Shown piece after piece: positions 8,763 through 17,930 of a stretch of DNA of 64,000 nucleotides; the stretch's first letter is position 1, and each line of letters starts with the position of its first letter. The position numbers and the translations under genes were made by a program. This DNA comes from Algoriphagus sp. PAP.12 (GTDB lineage Bacteria; Bacteroidota; Bacteroidia; Cytophagales; Cyclobacteriaceae), in assembly GCF_026652115.1 (NCBI RefSeq), contig NZ_JAPPSQ010000005.1, forward strand, positions 62,001-126,000. The letters are read 5' to 3'. The notes beneath the pieces are model-generated. The model was not told the DNA's origin. It saw nothing but the letters and a program-made list of their open reading frames with translations, and made no database searches.

Positions 8763-10079
8763 ATGAATTCATCCTCCCTTTCAAATAAAGGCTTTACTGC
8801 CACTCAAACTCCAGCTAGAGTAGATATGAAAATCTATTTCGAAGCTTTGGAAAACCTTTATCACCCAACAGAAAACCCTACAGGAGCCCTTCCCATGAAT
8901 GTGGCAGAAAATCACCTTTGTTGGGAAATGCTGAGAGAAAGAATCCAAAAAGTCACTCGTGAAAATGATATTCCAGAATGGGTTGCCAGCTATACTGATC
9001 CTTCGGGCGCGCCTTCGTTTCGGGAGGCAACAGCCGGTTTTCTTTCCAAATTTCTATTCAAGGCTCCAGTGGATCCAGAAAGCATCGCTTTTTCAAGTGG
9101 GGCAACATCCGTTATCGAGATGACTGCTTTTCTTTTGGCAAATCCGGGAGATACAGCTGTGATTCCAGCACCAAGTTATCCAGTTTACACAGGAGACATC
9201 GGGGTGGTTCCAAGTGTAAAAAGATATGATCTCCAAACCCATACTGAGGTTTCAGAACTGAGAAATGGTGTACCTATTTCTATTGACAACTTAGAAAAGT
9301 CCAAGACTGAAATTGAAGAAGCAGGAAGCAGGTTTAAGATGTTAATTCTAACTACACCAGACAATCCGACTGGGGCAATCTATTCAGAAGAGCAACTGAG
9401 AGAAATCGCTGATTGGTGCATCCAAAATAAAGTGCATTTGATTGTCAATGAAATCTATGGGCTTTCTCAAATTGACATTACCCATCCCGAACTCAAAGCA
9501 GATTATCCCGATCCGATTGAATTTGTTTCTTTTGGAAAATTGATGGCTGAATACCAGAGTCCATTTCTTCATTTTTGGTATTCATTTTCCAAAGATTTGG
9601 GTATTTCAGGTTTTCGAGTTGGCTTGGTTCATTCCCATAATCAAGAATTCTTGGGCGCTTATAGAAATGCAGGAATGGGTCACTCCATTTCCAATTTTAC
9701 CCAATGGATTATGCAAGAAGTGATGGCTGATCACGCCTTCCTAGAATCTTATTTCAGCGCCTATCCAAAGGAGCTTACCCAATCTTATTTGATCGTGATT
9801 CGAACATTGAGAGAAATGGGAATTGACTACAGTCCCTCTTATGGAAGTTTGTTTGTGTGGATGGATATTTCCAGATTCTTGACAGAGAAAACCGAAAAAG
9901 GAGAAGAAGAGATTTGGCTCGATATCTATGAAAAAACTGGAATCCTAATCACTCCTGCTAATGGTTTTGGACATCAAAAAAGAGGTCTATTCCGCATGGT
10001 AATCACCGGAATGGATCATGAAACACTACAAGTCGCCATGGACCGGTTAAAAACTTATTTTAGCGAAAAGAAAGCCTAA
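8763..10079 (+). CDS. PLP-dependent class I/II aminotransferase
   Basis: Fold-type I aminotransferase of 438 aa. The N-terminal AENHL and the PSYPVYTGD stretch (137-145) resemble the ACC-synthase/aspartate-aminotransferase group. DNPTG (200-204) contains the ring-contacting Asn, NEIYG (229-233) lies in the PLP-binding region, and SFSKDLG (274-280) carries the Schiff-base Lys277. Arg285 follows in SGFRVG. No export signal is seen, so it is cytoplasmic. It lies 6 bp upstream of the serine hydrolase gene and is probably co-transcribed. The substrate cannot be told from the sequence. Confidence 0.88.
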   Translation: MNSSSLSNKGFTATQTPARVDMKIYFEALENLYHPTENPTGALPMNVAENHLCWEMLRERIQKVTRENDIPEWVASYTDPSGAPSFREATAGFLSKFLFKAPVDPESIAFSSGATSVIEMTAFLLANPGDTAVIPAPSYPVYTGDIGVVPSVKRYDLQTHTEVSELRNGVPISIDNLEKSKTEIEEAGSRFKMLILTTPDNPTGAIYSEEQLREIADWCIQNKVHLIVNEIYGLSQIDITHPELKADYPDPIEFVSFGKLMAEYQSPFLHFWYSFSKDLGISGFRVGLVHSHNQEFLGAYRNAGMGHSISNFTQWIMQEVMADHAFLESYFSAYPKELTQSYLIVIRTLREMGIDYSPSYGSLFVWMDISRFLTEKTEKGEEEIWLDIYEKTGILITPANGFGHQKRGLFRMVITGMDHETLQVAMDRLKTYFSEKKA

Positions 10080-10085
10080 ATCCAG

Positions 10086-11171
10086 ATGAAAAAAATAGTA
10101 GCTCTATTCTCCAGCCTATTCCTATTTACTCAAGTTCAAGCTCAGAATTTTCAAACCATTTTAGATGAAGAAGTCAATCCCAAAATCCCGGGAATTTTGG
10201 TGAGTATTGCATCTGGAGACAATCAACTTACTTGGTCTGGAGCTGCAGGCTTGGACCTGATAGAACCGGCAGAACCTCTTGAAGCTGATCAAACCTTCCG
10301 AATTGCCAGCGTCACCAAAACCTATGTGGCGGCCAGCATACTTCGACTGATGGAGATGGGGATTTTGGATTTGGAAGATCCAGTATCCAAACATCTAGCT
10401 CCGGAATACACTGCCATTCTTTCTCAGGATTATGACCTGGATCAAATTACAATCAGACAGACCTTAAGACATGCAGCTGGCTTTTTCGATCATACCCATG
10501 CCCCAGAGTTCTTTGACATCATCCTTAAAACTCCGGATCACGAATGGACCAGAACAGAGCAGTTTCAGATGTGTGTCGACAAAGGAGAACCAATCGGCCC
10601 TCCCGGAGAGCAGTTTAGCTATTCGGATACCGGCTATGTGATTTTGGGAGATATCATTGAAAAGTATACCGGGAAAAATCTGGATGGCGGGATCAAAGAA
10701 CTCCTCAATTTGGAAGAGTTGGGATTGAAAAGAACAGACTTCGAAAGGGAAGACCCTAAGACAGATGAAAAGCGAATTCACCAATATTTTCAGGGTATGG
10801 ACACCTATGGATTCAGCCCGACCATGGATTACTACGGAGGAGGAGGATTCCTTTCTACCACTGAGGAATTGGTAGATTTCTTCCAGGCTTTATTCCAGGG
10901 TAAAGTTTTCGAAAATCCGGAGACTTTGAAAATCATGTTAGAGCCAGTCACCTATGAGAAGAAGGCCAATATGGATTATCAAATGGGGATGTACAAAGTA
11001 AAAATTGAAGGAATGGATGCTTTTACTCATTCCGGGTTTTGGGGAACGCAGGTGGTTTATATTCCAGAAAAAGATCTCTTTATGGCTGCAAACTATTCCA
11101 GTATCTGGAGAGGAAGTGCAGTGGCTCCAGTTTTTGGAAAAATCGTGAAGGAGTTGGAGAAAGGGAATTAG
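10086..11171 (+). CDS. Serine hydrolase, beta-lactamase class C / DD-peptidase family
   Basis: Secreted 361-aa member of PF00144. A signal peptide ends near TQVQAQ-N (residue 20). The catalytic SxxK is SVTK at 75-78, the second motif is YSD at 179-181, and HSGFWG near the C-terminus (about 316-321) stands for the K/HxG box. The group includes D-aminopeptidases, esterases and true beta-lactamases, and nothing here shows which. It follows the aminotransferase by 6 bp, and joint transcription with a cytoplasmic transaminase could point to amino-acid or peptide salvage, which is inference. Confidence 0.87.
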   Translation: MKKIVALFSSLFLFTQVQAQNFQTILDEEVNPKIPGILVSIASGDNQLTWSGAAGLDLIEPAEPLEADQTFRIASVTKTYVAASILRLMEMGILDLEDPVSKHLAPEYTAILSQDYDLDQITIRQTLRHAAGFFDHTHAPEFFDIILKTPDHEWTRTEQFQMCVDKGEPIGPPGEQFSYSDTGYVILGDIIEKYTGKNLDGGIKELLNLEELGLKRTDFEREDPKTDEKRIHQYFQGMDTYGFSPTMDYYGGGGFLSTTEELVDFFQALFQGKVFENPETLKIMLEPVTYEKKANMDYQMGMYKVKIEGMDAFTHSGFWGTQVVYIPEKDLFMAANYSSIWRGSAVAPVFGKIVKELEKGN

Positions 11172-11172
11172 T

Positions 11173-11475
11173 TTTTCCCACAAATAAGCACAGAAAAGAC
11201 ACTGATATTCTCTGATTCTTTTTTATTTCAGCGGAGCTATATTTCTATTGTATTTCGCGAAACATATTTCCACTATTTCCCACAGATCAACACAGAAAAA
11301 GACCCAGATTTTCACTGATTCCTTTTTATTTCAGCTGAGCTGTATTTCAATCGTTATTTGCGAAGCGTCTTTCCTCTTTTTCCCATAGAAAAGCACAGAT
11401 TTCACGAACTCCAACTCAATAAATATTTCGCCGAAGGCATATTTCTAATGTATTTCTCAAAGCCTATTTCTTTGA
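11173..11475. repeat. Three tandem degenerate ~102-bp intergenic repeats
   Basis: Between the serine hydrolase and a small membrane protein the sequence repeats in three units. Each starts with TTTCCCA (CCC at 11178, 11279 and 11382) and continues with a CACAGA-rich stretch. Units one and two share TTTTTATTTCAGC and GAGCT; all three end in TATTTC-rich DNA with CGCGAA- or GCGAAG-like strings. No gene is seen in this stretch. A single inverted relative lies at 17801-17876. Confidence 0.75.
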
Positions 11476-11610
11476 AACAGATGAATCAACTTAACTTTTA
11501 AAAAGCCTCCCAACGGACATTTCACTGTCCGAAAAAGAACAATCCAATCACTAAAAACAGCCCTCACAAGCTTCAAATCCAGATGGCATTGAGATTGAGC
11601 TTAATTCGAT

Positions 11611-11802
11611 ATGCTTAACTTCTTACTTTGGTTAATTCTATTGGTCCTATGCTGGCCAATCGCCATCCTCGCCATCATTCTTTACCCTATTATTTGGTTG
11701 CTTCTATTGCCATTCAGGCTTTTGGGATTTGCTATAGATTTATCCTTTGACCTAATCAAAAACATCCTGATGCTGCCATTTAATATTTTGAAGAAAGCAT
11801 AG
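11611..11802 (+). CDS. Small hydrophobic membrane protein, unknown function
   Basis: A 63-aa frame that is almost entirely hydrophobic: two likely membrane segments (about residues 2-20 and 22-45) and an amphipathic tail ending FNILKKA. I recognise no family. Length, composition and a free-standing position between repeats suggest a small inner-membrane protein, but it could also be a chance frame in T-rich DNA. Confidence 0.45.
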   Translation: MLNFLLWLILLVLCWPIAILAIILYPIIWLLLLPFRLLGFAIDLSFDLIKNILMLPFNILKKA

Positions 11803-11819
11803 GAAATGGATTTGAAATT

Positions 11820-12005
11820 CTAGAGCCGAGAACCAAGAATCAAGGTTAGACAATAGAGGATTATAACAATAAGAGACTGGAAATTTATAGATTGGAGATC
11901 CCTTATAGCTTTTATATGCCTATTTCCATTGTCAGCCCTAAAATGGCTGAACGAGGATAAGCCCGGGGTAGACAAAAAACCTACCTCCTCCCCTCGGCCA
12001 GGAGA
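11820..12005 (-). repeat. Degenerate REP-like intergenic element, left member of an inverted pair
   Basis: Contains TAGAGCCGAGA then CAAG (11821-11842), GATTGGAGAT (about 11890-11900), a CAGCCCT/GGCTGA palindrome (11933-11950), CCCGGGG, and CTCGGCCA (11993-12000). The same blocks occur in reverse order and orientation at 14275-14520. The rest of the 315-bp gap up to 12117 shows no convincing gene. Confidence 0.6.
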
Positions 12006-12117
12006 TTTATTGAATAGAACAAAACCAATTGCAAAGGAGGTAAAGGATAATAAAAAGTGGAATACGTCAAACATAAGATAAGCTTATATTGTAATATCGG
12101 TTTTAAATCCAACCAAA

Positions 12118-12501
12118 ATGAGCTTTCTCAAAACCAAACTTCTACCCATACTTTTGGCGACCATCTGGATCAGTATTTCAGAATTTTTTCGCAATGAAAT
12201 CCTCCTCAAAGATCACTGGGTTTCACACTACCTAAATTTGGGATTTACCTTTCCATCTGAACCAATTAATGGTGCCATTTGGGGTTTGTGGTCTTTATTT
12301 TTCGCCATTGGAATCTTTGCAATTTCCAGAAAATTCACCCTGATTCAAACCACTCTTCTCTCCTGGTGGATGGGATTTATTCTGATGTGGGTTGTAACAG
12401 GAAATATGGCAGTTCTACCTTTTAGTATTTTACCTATTGCCATCCCTTTAAGTTTTTTGGAGGCTTTTGTGGCTTCTTGGATTATGGTGAAAATGACATA
12501 A
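12118..12501 (+). CDS. Hypothetical four-helix integral membrane protein
   Basis: A 127-aa protein with about four hydrophobic segments (roughly 8-24, 52-68, 74-98 and 100-122) and the polar loop FFRNEILLKDHW after the first. I do not recognise a family. It is flanked by REP-like elements and is followed by the DUF6090 gene after 173 bp. Codon use resembles the neighbours, so it is probably real. Confidence 0.65.
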   Translation: MSFLKTKLLPILLATIWISISEFFRNEILLKDHWVSHYLNLGFTFPSEPINGAIWGLWSLFFAIGIFAISRKFTLIQTTLLSWWMGFILMWVVTGNMAVLPFSILPIAIPLSFLEAFVASWIMVKMT

Positions 12502-12674
12502 AAATATGACTACTAAACCTTTACAACCTCAAAACACCTAGTACAGGGTATAAAAATTCTCCGGAATTTACTTTCCTTAGGATATTCAGAATTGCCAAAA
12601 AAATGAGAAGAATTGAATAAATTCAATGGAATTCTAAATCGGTTCGATCAAAGCATTTTCAAAGACCAGATAAC

Positions 12675-13415
12675 ATGATCCAATTCTTTCGAAAAATCAG
12701 GCAAGGTATACTCTCGGAAAATAAATTCACCAAATACCTGGTCTATGCAATCGGTGAAATAATCCTGGTCGTCATCGGGATTTTGATAGCTCTTCAAATA
12801 AACAATGCGAACGAAAACAAGAAAAATAAAAAATCTTCTGAATTAGCTATTCATTCTCTGCTTTCTGACCTAAAGAATGATAAAGTTCAATTGGTAGATG
12901 AAATTGGGGCAATTCAAATGGATTTGAGCATTCTCAAAAACTACATCAAAAGATTATCAAATTCGGGGGCGACAATGGATACCTTGAAGCAAATAGCCAG
13001 ATTCGAATATGCTCCCTATTTTGACCCAAGCAATGAGCTGAATAGAAATACAATCATTTCTTTATTAAGTACCGGAAAAATAGAATTCTTCAATGAAGAT
13101 TTGAAATCTAAAATCTTACAACATAATTCGGATCAACTCAGACTGCTTAAAGTTATGGATCAAAATGTTGCGATTTTTTTAAACTCCAGAGATCCCTATG
13201 TAATTAATCTTCAAACTGAAAATTCAAGGTTTGATTCAGCTTTCATCAAAGGTGACTTTTTGGAATTTTATTGGAAAAATAAAAATGACATCGAATTAAT
13301 GAATGGCATTCTATCCTCGATTTCAGGTAAGATAATCATGCAGGAATTCATCATCCACCAAAAAAAGACCCTATTGGAAAAAACAGATGAAATGATTTCA
13401 ATTTTAGAGGAATAA
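12675..13415 (+). CDS. DUF6090-family membrane-anchored protein
   Basis: A 246-aa protein with the characteristic N-terminus of a Bacteroidota-specific family: a short polar leader (FFRKIRQGIL), KFTKYLVYAIGEI, then one membrane segment (about 28-43) ending ALQINN. The remainder is helical and charged and would face the periplasm or cytoplasm as a soluble domain. Members often occur in paralogous sets in these genomes. No biochemical role is known to me. Confidence 0.85.
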   Translation: MIQFFRKIRQGILSENKFTKYLVYAIGEIILVVIGILIALQINNANENKKNKKSSELAIHSLLSDLKNDKVQLVDEIGAIQMDLSILKNYIKRLSNSGATMDTLKQIARFEYAPYFDPSNELNRNTIISLLSTGKIEFFNEDLKSKILQHNSDQLRLLKVMDQNVAIFLNSRDPYVINLQTENSRFDSAFIKGDFLEFYWKNKNDIELMNGILSSISGKIIMQEFIIHQKKTLLEKTDEMISILEE

Positions 13416-13558
13416 AACAGCCACATAGAATTAGCTCCAAGGTAAAATCTATTCCCAAAGTTTTATCATTCCTAAAGAAACCTTTGATTATATTTTTTTT
13501 TCGCCGAAAATACTGCAAAGAATGAAATAGACTCAAAAACAGAGACTTCCAATCTAAA

Positions 13559-14248
13559 ATGCCCAACCCAAAATCCCTCTCCCCTTTCTGGCTATATGCG
13601 CTATTAGTACTAGCTGGATTGCTTGGGGTTTTGGCTTTGAATATCTCTTCTTTTCTATTGAAATCGGGGACTGCTGCAATTGGGATTTTGATTCTGCTTA
13701 TTTTATTCTTCAGCAAACCCAAGGCTTCAAATAAGAACTGGTTGATTGTGGGGGCTTTTGCTTTTTCTATCGCCGGAGATTGGTTTTTATCGAATATGAA
13801 GGAGGATTCCGCGATGTTTGTCCAAGGAATTGCCTTGTACTTCTTGGCTCATTTGGGATATCTTATTTACGCTTGGATAAATGGGGGAATCAATGGGAAA
13901 ATTACGAGAGTAATTTTATTGGCATTTCTGGCTTTTTATATTTTAACCTTGGCTCCAACGATAGATGATTCAGTTTTGAAGGTGGCAGTATTGGTTTATT
14001 TGTTGGTTTCTTGTCTATCCATGGGAGCAGCTTTAGGAATGAATGGTGAAGCCTTAGTCAAATGGCCTTATGTCTTTGGGATATTTTTGATTCTCTTTTC
14101 GGATACCGTGATTTCCTTTAAAGAGTTTTTGGACTATGATGGATTGAATTTCACCATCCTGCCGACATACTATCTGGCGCATGTTTGTGCAGTCTTTTCT
14201 TTAATCCAGAGTTGGCAAGGGGATCAAGAGTTGGTATTAGAATCCTGA
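13559..14248 (+). CDS. Lysoplasmalogenase, YhhN/TMEM86 family
   Basis: Integral membrane hydrolase of 229 aa with about eight hydrophobic helices. Members hydrolyse the vinyl-ether bond of lysoplasmalogens. Family signatures are GDWFL (about 73-77), FVQGIALYFLAHLGYLIY (about 87-104) with conserved Gly and His, and a late FSDTVISF (about 180-187) with a membrane Asp. The ATG at 13559 follows A/T-rich DNA without a clear ribosome-binding site. It probably acts in the inner membrane. It is followed by a REP-like intergenic element. Confidence 0.88.
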   Translation: MPNPKSLSPFWLYALLVLAGLLGVLALNISSFLLKSGTAAIGILILLILFFSKPKASNKNWLIVGAFAFSIAGDWFLSNMKEDSAMFVQGIALYFLAHLGYLIYAWINGGINGKITRVILLAFLAFYILTLAPTIDDSVLKVAVLVYLLVSCLSMGAALGMNGEALVKWPYVFGIFLILFSDTVISFKEFLDYDGLNFTILPTYYLAHVCAVFSLIQSWQGDQELVLES

Positions 14249-14274
14249 TCAAGGTTTTACATTTTAGGTTTTCA

Positions 14275-14520
14275 TTACCTCCTCGGCAATAAACCGCTAC
14301 TCCTAACAATATTTTCGTGGCCGAGGGAAATGAACTTTTTTACATTTTTCCTGGGGTCGAAACCCTTGCCTGCCTACCTCAGGTAAGGCTATTCAGCTTC
14401 AGCCCATTCAGGGCTGTCAATGCAAATTTGTATCTCAAATCATTTAAAAATCTTTCCCGTGAAATTTCGGAATCTCTAATCTCTCAATATGCTTGAATCT
14501 CGGCTCTAGGTTCTAAAATC
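14275..14520 (+). repeat. Degenerate REP-like intergenic element, right member of an inverted pair
   Basis: Contains GTGGCCGAGG (14318-14327), CTGGGGTCGAAACC, the palindrome TACCT-C-AGGTA, TTCAGCTTCAGCCC then AGGGCTGTCAATG, AATCTCTAATC, and CTTGAATCTCGGCTCTA. These match the 11820-12005 element in reverse order. No gene is seen in the rest of the 374-bp gap. Confidence 0.6.
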
Positions 14521-14622
14521 GTTGCTGGAATAACACCATAAAAAAATCAACATTGGAATTCATCAGAATTGAACCTAATTTATTATCCAATTTCCACAAA
14601 CCTTAAAACCTAAAACAACCTA

Positions 14623-17600
14623 ATGAAGAATCGATTACTAGCAGCTGGAATTCTTTCCACTCTACTTTTTGCCTGCTCAGAAAAAGCCCCCGTCCAACTT
14701 AGTGACGAGGCATATTCTCAACTTAGCGATGAGGAAAAAAGAAGCCCAGAGCATGCCCTTGATGGGATTTTGGTCAAAGATGAGCGATTGGAATTGGAGC
14801 TTTTTGCCTCTGAACCTATGCTTATCAATCCTACCAATATGGATATTGACGACCGAGGCAGAGTGTGGATCACTGAAGCATTCAACTACCGAACCAATCT
14901 CAACCCCAAAAACCCAACGCACGCCGAAGGAGATCGAATCTTGATCCTAGAAGACACAGATGGAGATGGCAAAGCTGACAAGTCCAAAGTATTTTATCAA
15001 GGTTCAGACATCAATGCTCCTTTGGGAATCGCAGTTTTGGGGGATAAAGTATATATCTCCGTATCGCCTTTTGTTTATGTTTTCACGGATGCTGACGGAG
15101 ATGATGTGCCAGAAAAAAAAGAGATATTGTTTGAAGGTGTGGGAGGTGTTCAGCATGATCATGGGATGCATGCTTTTACATTTGGTCCAGATGGAAAAAT
15201 CTATTTCAACTATGGAAATGAAGGAAAAGGCCTGCATAATGCAGATGGTTCGCCGATCATGGACCCGATTGGAAGAACTGTAAATAGCCAAACTCAACCT
15301 TATCGGGAAGGAATGGTTTACCGGATGAATCCGGATCATTCGGAAGTGGAAATTCTAGGTTGGAACTTTAGAAATAACTACGAATTGGCAGTGGACAGCT
15401 ACGGTCGAATGTGGCAGTCTGATAACGATGATGATGGAAACCGCGGCACCCGGATCAATTATGTGATGGATTTTGGAAACTACGGTTTCAAAGATGAAAT
15501 AACCGGAGCTGATTGGAGATCCAGAAGGATCAATATGGAGGATTCTATTCCGCTTCGCCATTGGCATTTGAATGACCCAGGGGTAGTTCCCAACCTGCTA
15601 CAAACCTATGCAGGTTCACCGACAGGGATTCTGATTTACGAAGGAAAATTGCTTCCTGAAGAATACCAAGGCCAAATGATCCACTCCGATGCAGGACCCA
15701 ATATCGTTCGCTCCTATCCGGTAAGTCAAAATGGCGCCGGCTTCAATGCTAAAATCCTCAATTTATTGGACGGAAACGCACGAGACAATTGGTTTAGACC
15801 TTCTGATGTAACAGTTGCTCCTGACGGTTCTCTTTTCGTTTCTGACTGGTATGATCCAGGAGTAGGTGGACATGCTGTGGGTGATTTGGAAAAAGGCAGA
15901 GTTTATCGTCTTTCTCCGAAAAACACCCCTTACAAGGTTTCCAAGCCTGATTACTCTTCCGTTTCCTCTTTGATTCAATTGCTTCAAAATCCGAATCGTG
16001 CTACCCACTTTAAGGCTTTCATGGCTTTGGTAGCCAAAGGAAATGAAGCCAAAGACGCATTGGAAACACTTTATACGGAAGGAGATCCAAGAATGAAAGC
16101 CAGGGCGTTTTGGGTGCTGACCAAGCTTCCAAATGGAAATGATTACATCCAAACAGCTTCCGAAGATCCAGATGAAAATATCCGGGTTGCTGCTGTCCGT
16201 GCCTACAGAGAAAACCATATGAACAATGTGGAATTCCTTTCCAGAATGGCTGGAGATCCTTCTGCTCAAGTTAGAAGAGAGGTTGCTCTGGCAATTCGTT
16301 ACCAATCCCAACCCGCTGTTTGGCAAAAACTAGCAGAAAGCTATGAACCAGGTGACCGATGGTATTTGGAAGCTTTGGGAATCGCTGCCGAAGGATTCTG
16401 GGATGAATATCTTCCTGCATATTTGGAAAGCTTTTCACCAAACTGGATGGAAAGCGAAGCTGCCAAGGATGTGGTATGGAGATCACGTTCTTCCCAAACA
16501 GCTGACCTTTTGGGCAAATTGATTTTGGCACAACCGGGCAGAAACAACCTCCGCTATTATCGGGCTTTGGATTTCCAAGATCCTGCTGCCAAAGACAAGA
16601 CCTTGAAAGCTCTTTTGGCAAACGCTTCCGAAGAAGATCAGGTGATAATTTTGAGACAAATGACCTTTGATCCGAAAAGGCCAGATGGACAGATTTTGGC
16701 ATTAGCTAAGGCCACGGCAGGCAAAATTGAGGATGATCAGGACTTCTTGGAGATTGTCCAGAAATATGAAATCAGCAATCAGTCTGACCGACTGGAGAAA
16801 ATGATCTACGAATCTGAAAACGGCCAAATTTCAGGCTCAGCCGCTTGGACTTTCTTCAACTTGTACGGACCTCTTCCAATAGAAAAAGCCTTTGCCAATG
16901 TGGATGAAGACCGAGCTGTCTTGGCAATCCGCAAGTTTGGAAGCATAGATAACGAAGCCATGGCCAAATTGCTTTCCAAGATCTATCTGGATGACAAGCA
17001 ATCCGAGGCCAAACGAACAGCCGCCATGGAAGAAGCCAGAGGCTATAACAGCGAGCCTTATCTGTGGTCTTTGGCTCAAGAGGATAAAATCCCTGCTGAT
17101 CTTTTACCAATCGCTCAGAAAATCCTGATGGGTTCCTGGAATGGAAATATCCGGGAGGAAGCAACCAAGAAATTTGGCAGCTCAAGCGGCAGCGAGTATG
17201 ATGTTCCTAAGCTTTTAACAATGGAAGGAGATGTTGCGAATGGAAAAACCATTGCCTCCACTTATTGCTTGGCTTGTCATAAAATCGGAAATGAAGGGAT
17301 TGATTTTGGTCCGGGGCTTTCTGAAATCGGGGATAAACTATCCAAGGAAGGTCTGATCAATGCGATTGCCAATCCGTCCGAAGGAATGGGCTTTGGATAT
17401 GAAACCCAATTGGTAAAAATGAAAGATGGAACCGAGTTTCAATGCATCGTAAATTCCAAAACTGAAAATGATCTGATTGTAAAATTGATCGGAAGCAGTG
17501 AACAGAAAATTTACAAATTGGATCAGGTAGAAAGCGTAACCCAACTGGATGAATCCCTCATGCCTAAATTCCCACTCTCTGATCAGGAAATGGTGGATTT

Positions 17601-17631
17601 GGTGAGTTATTTGGAGACGTTGAGGAAGTAA
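14623..17631 (+). CDS. PVC-type haem-binding CxxCH lipoprotein with dehydrogenase-like propeller and HEAT repeats
   Basis: A 1002-aa outer-surface or periplasmic lipoprotein (lipobox LLFAC, Cys18). Residues about 45-440 form a membrane-bound-dehydrogenase-type beta-propeller (NPTNMDIDDRGRVWITEAF at 67-85, VAPDGSLFVSDWYDPG late in the domain). Residues about 445-850 are helical HEAT-like repeats, and the C-terminal c-type haem domain has CLACH with Cys882, Cys885 and His886. This architecture is abundant in Planctomycetes and in polysaccharide-degrading Bacteroidota. It is thought to oxidise sugars or sugar alcohols and pass electrons to the respiratory chain, but the substrate is unknown. It lies upstream of the sulfatase region and converges with it. 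Confidence 0.87.
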   Translation: MKNRLLAAGILSTLLFACSEKAPVQLSDEAYSQLSDEEKRSPEHALDGILVKDERLELELFASEPMLINPTNMDIDDRGRVWITEAFNYRTNLNPKNPTHAEGDRILILEDTDGDGKADKSKVFYQGSDINAPLGIAVLGDKVYISVSPFVYVFTDADGDDVPEKKEILFEGVGGVQHDHGMHAFTFGPDGKIYFNYGNEGKGLHNADGSPIMDPIGRTVNSQTQPYREGMVYRMNPDHSEVEILGWNFRNNYELAVDSYGRMWQSDNDDDGNRGTRINYVMDFGNYGFKDEITGADWRSRRINMEDSIPLRHWHLNDPGVVPNLLQTYAGSPTGILIYEGKLLPEEYQGQMIHSDAGPNIVRSYPVSQNGAGFNAKILNLLDGNARDNWFRPSDVTVAPDGSLFVSDWYDPGVGGHAVGDLEKGRVYRLSPKNTPYKVSKPDYSSVSSLIQLLQNPNRATHFKAFMALVAKGNEAKDALETLYTEGDPRMKARAFWVLTKLPNGNDYIQTASEDPDENIRVAAVRAYRENHMNNVEFLSRMAGDPSAQVRREVALAIRYQSQPAVWQKLAESYEPGDRWYLEALGIAAEGFWDEYLPAYLESFSPNWMESEAAKDVVWRSRSSQTADLLGKLILAQPGRNNLRYYRALDFQDPAAKDKTLKALLANASEEDQVIILRQMTFDPKRPDGQILALAKATAGKIEDDQDFLEIVQKYEISNQSDRLEKMIYESENGQISGSAAWTFFNLYGPLPIEKAFANVDEDRAVLAIRKFGSIDNEAMAKLLSKIYLDDKQSEAKRTAAMEEARGYNSEPYLWSLAQEDKIPADLLPIAQKILMGSWNGNIREEATKKFGSSSGSEYDVPKLLTMEGDVANGKTIASTYCLACHKIGNEGIDFGPGLSEIGDKLSKEGLINAIANPSEGMGFGYETQLVKMKDGTEFQCIVNSKTENDLIVKLIGSSEQKIYKLDQVESVTQLDESLMPKFPLSDQEMVDLVSYLETLRK

Positions 17632-17669
17632 GTCTGAAGGATAAAGTCTGAAAGCTGAAATTTTGTTTT

Positions 17670-17770
17670 CCGTCATTGCGGGCGAAGCAAAGCAGTCTAG
17701 ATTGCTTCACTTTGTTCGCAATGACGGGATTTATCGTCACTGCCAGCGGAGCTTACGAAGCGTGGCAGTC
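17670..17770. repeat. Composite palindromic dispersed repeats (GTCATTGCG type)
   Basis: CCGTCATTGCG (17670-17680) is mirrored by CGCAATGACGG (17717-17727) with largely self-complementary DNA between. A second imperfect palindrome follows, from ACTGCCA to TGGCAGT (about 17738-17768). This resembles intergenic repeats found in many unrelated bacterial genomes. A further GGATCGCAATGAC fragment lies near 17914-17926. The 361-bp gap holds no gene. Confidence 0.7.
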
Positions 17771-17800
17771 TTTTTTTTAGGAAATACGCTTCGCGAAATA

Positions 17801-17876
17801 CACTGGAAATATATCTTTGCCAAGATATTGATCTGTGAAAATCTGTGCTTTATTTCTGAGTTAATCTGTGGGGAAT
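17801..17876 (-). repeat. Single inverted copy of the ~102-bp CACAGA repeat
   Basis: Read on the minus strand it begins TTCCCCACAGATTAACTCAG, continues with CACAGATTTTCACAGATCAA, and further on reads GTATTTCGCGAAGCGTATTTC. That matches the order of motifs in the tandem repeats at 11173-11475. Confidence 0.65.
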
Positions 17877-17930
17877 AGATTGGTTCGTCGTTCCTTCCTG
17901 TCTTTCGCTAGGCAGGATCGCAATGACAAA

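Noticed and set aside
11173-11475. CRISPR array
   Set aside because: The repeats are about 102 bp, degenerate and without unique spacers between short identical units.
11820-12074. 84-aa minus-strand frame
   Set aside because: It lies on the REP-like repeat element and has no homology that I recognise.
11820-14520. Complete insertion sequence
   Set aside because: No transposase gene lies between the inverted elements, and they are strongly diverged.
15763-16326. 187-aa minus-strand frame opposite the CxxCH lipoprotein
   Set aside because: Antisense to a clear coding gene with no domain signature.
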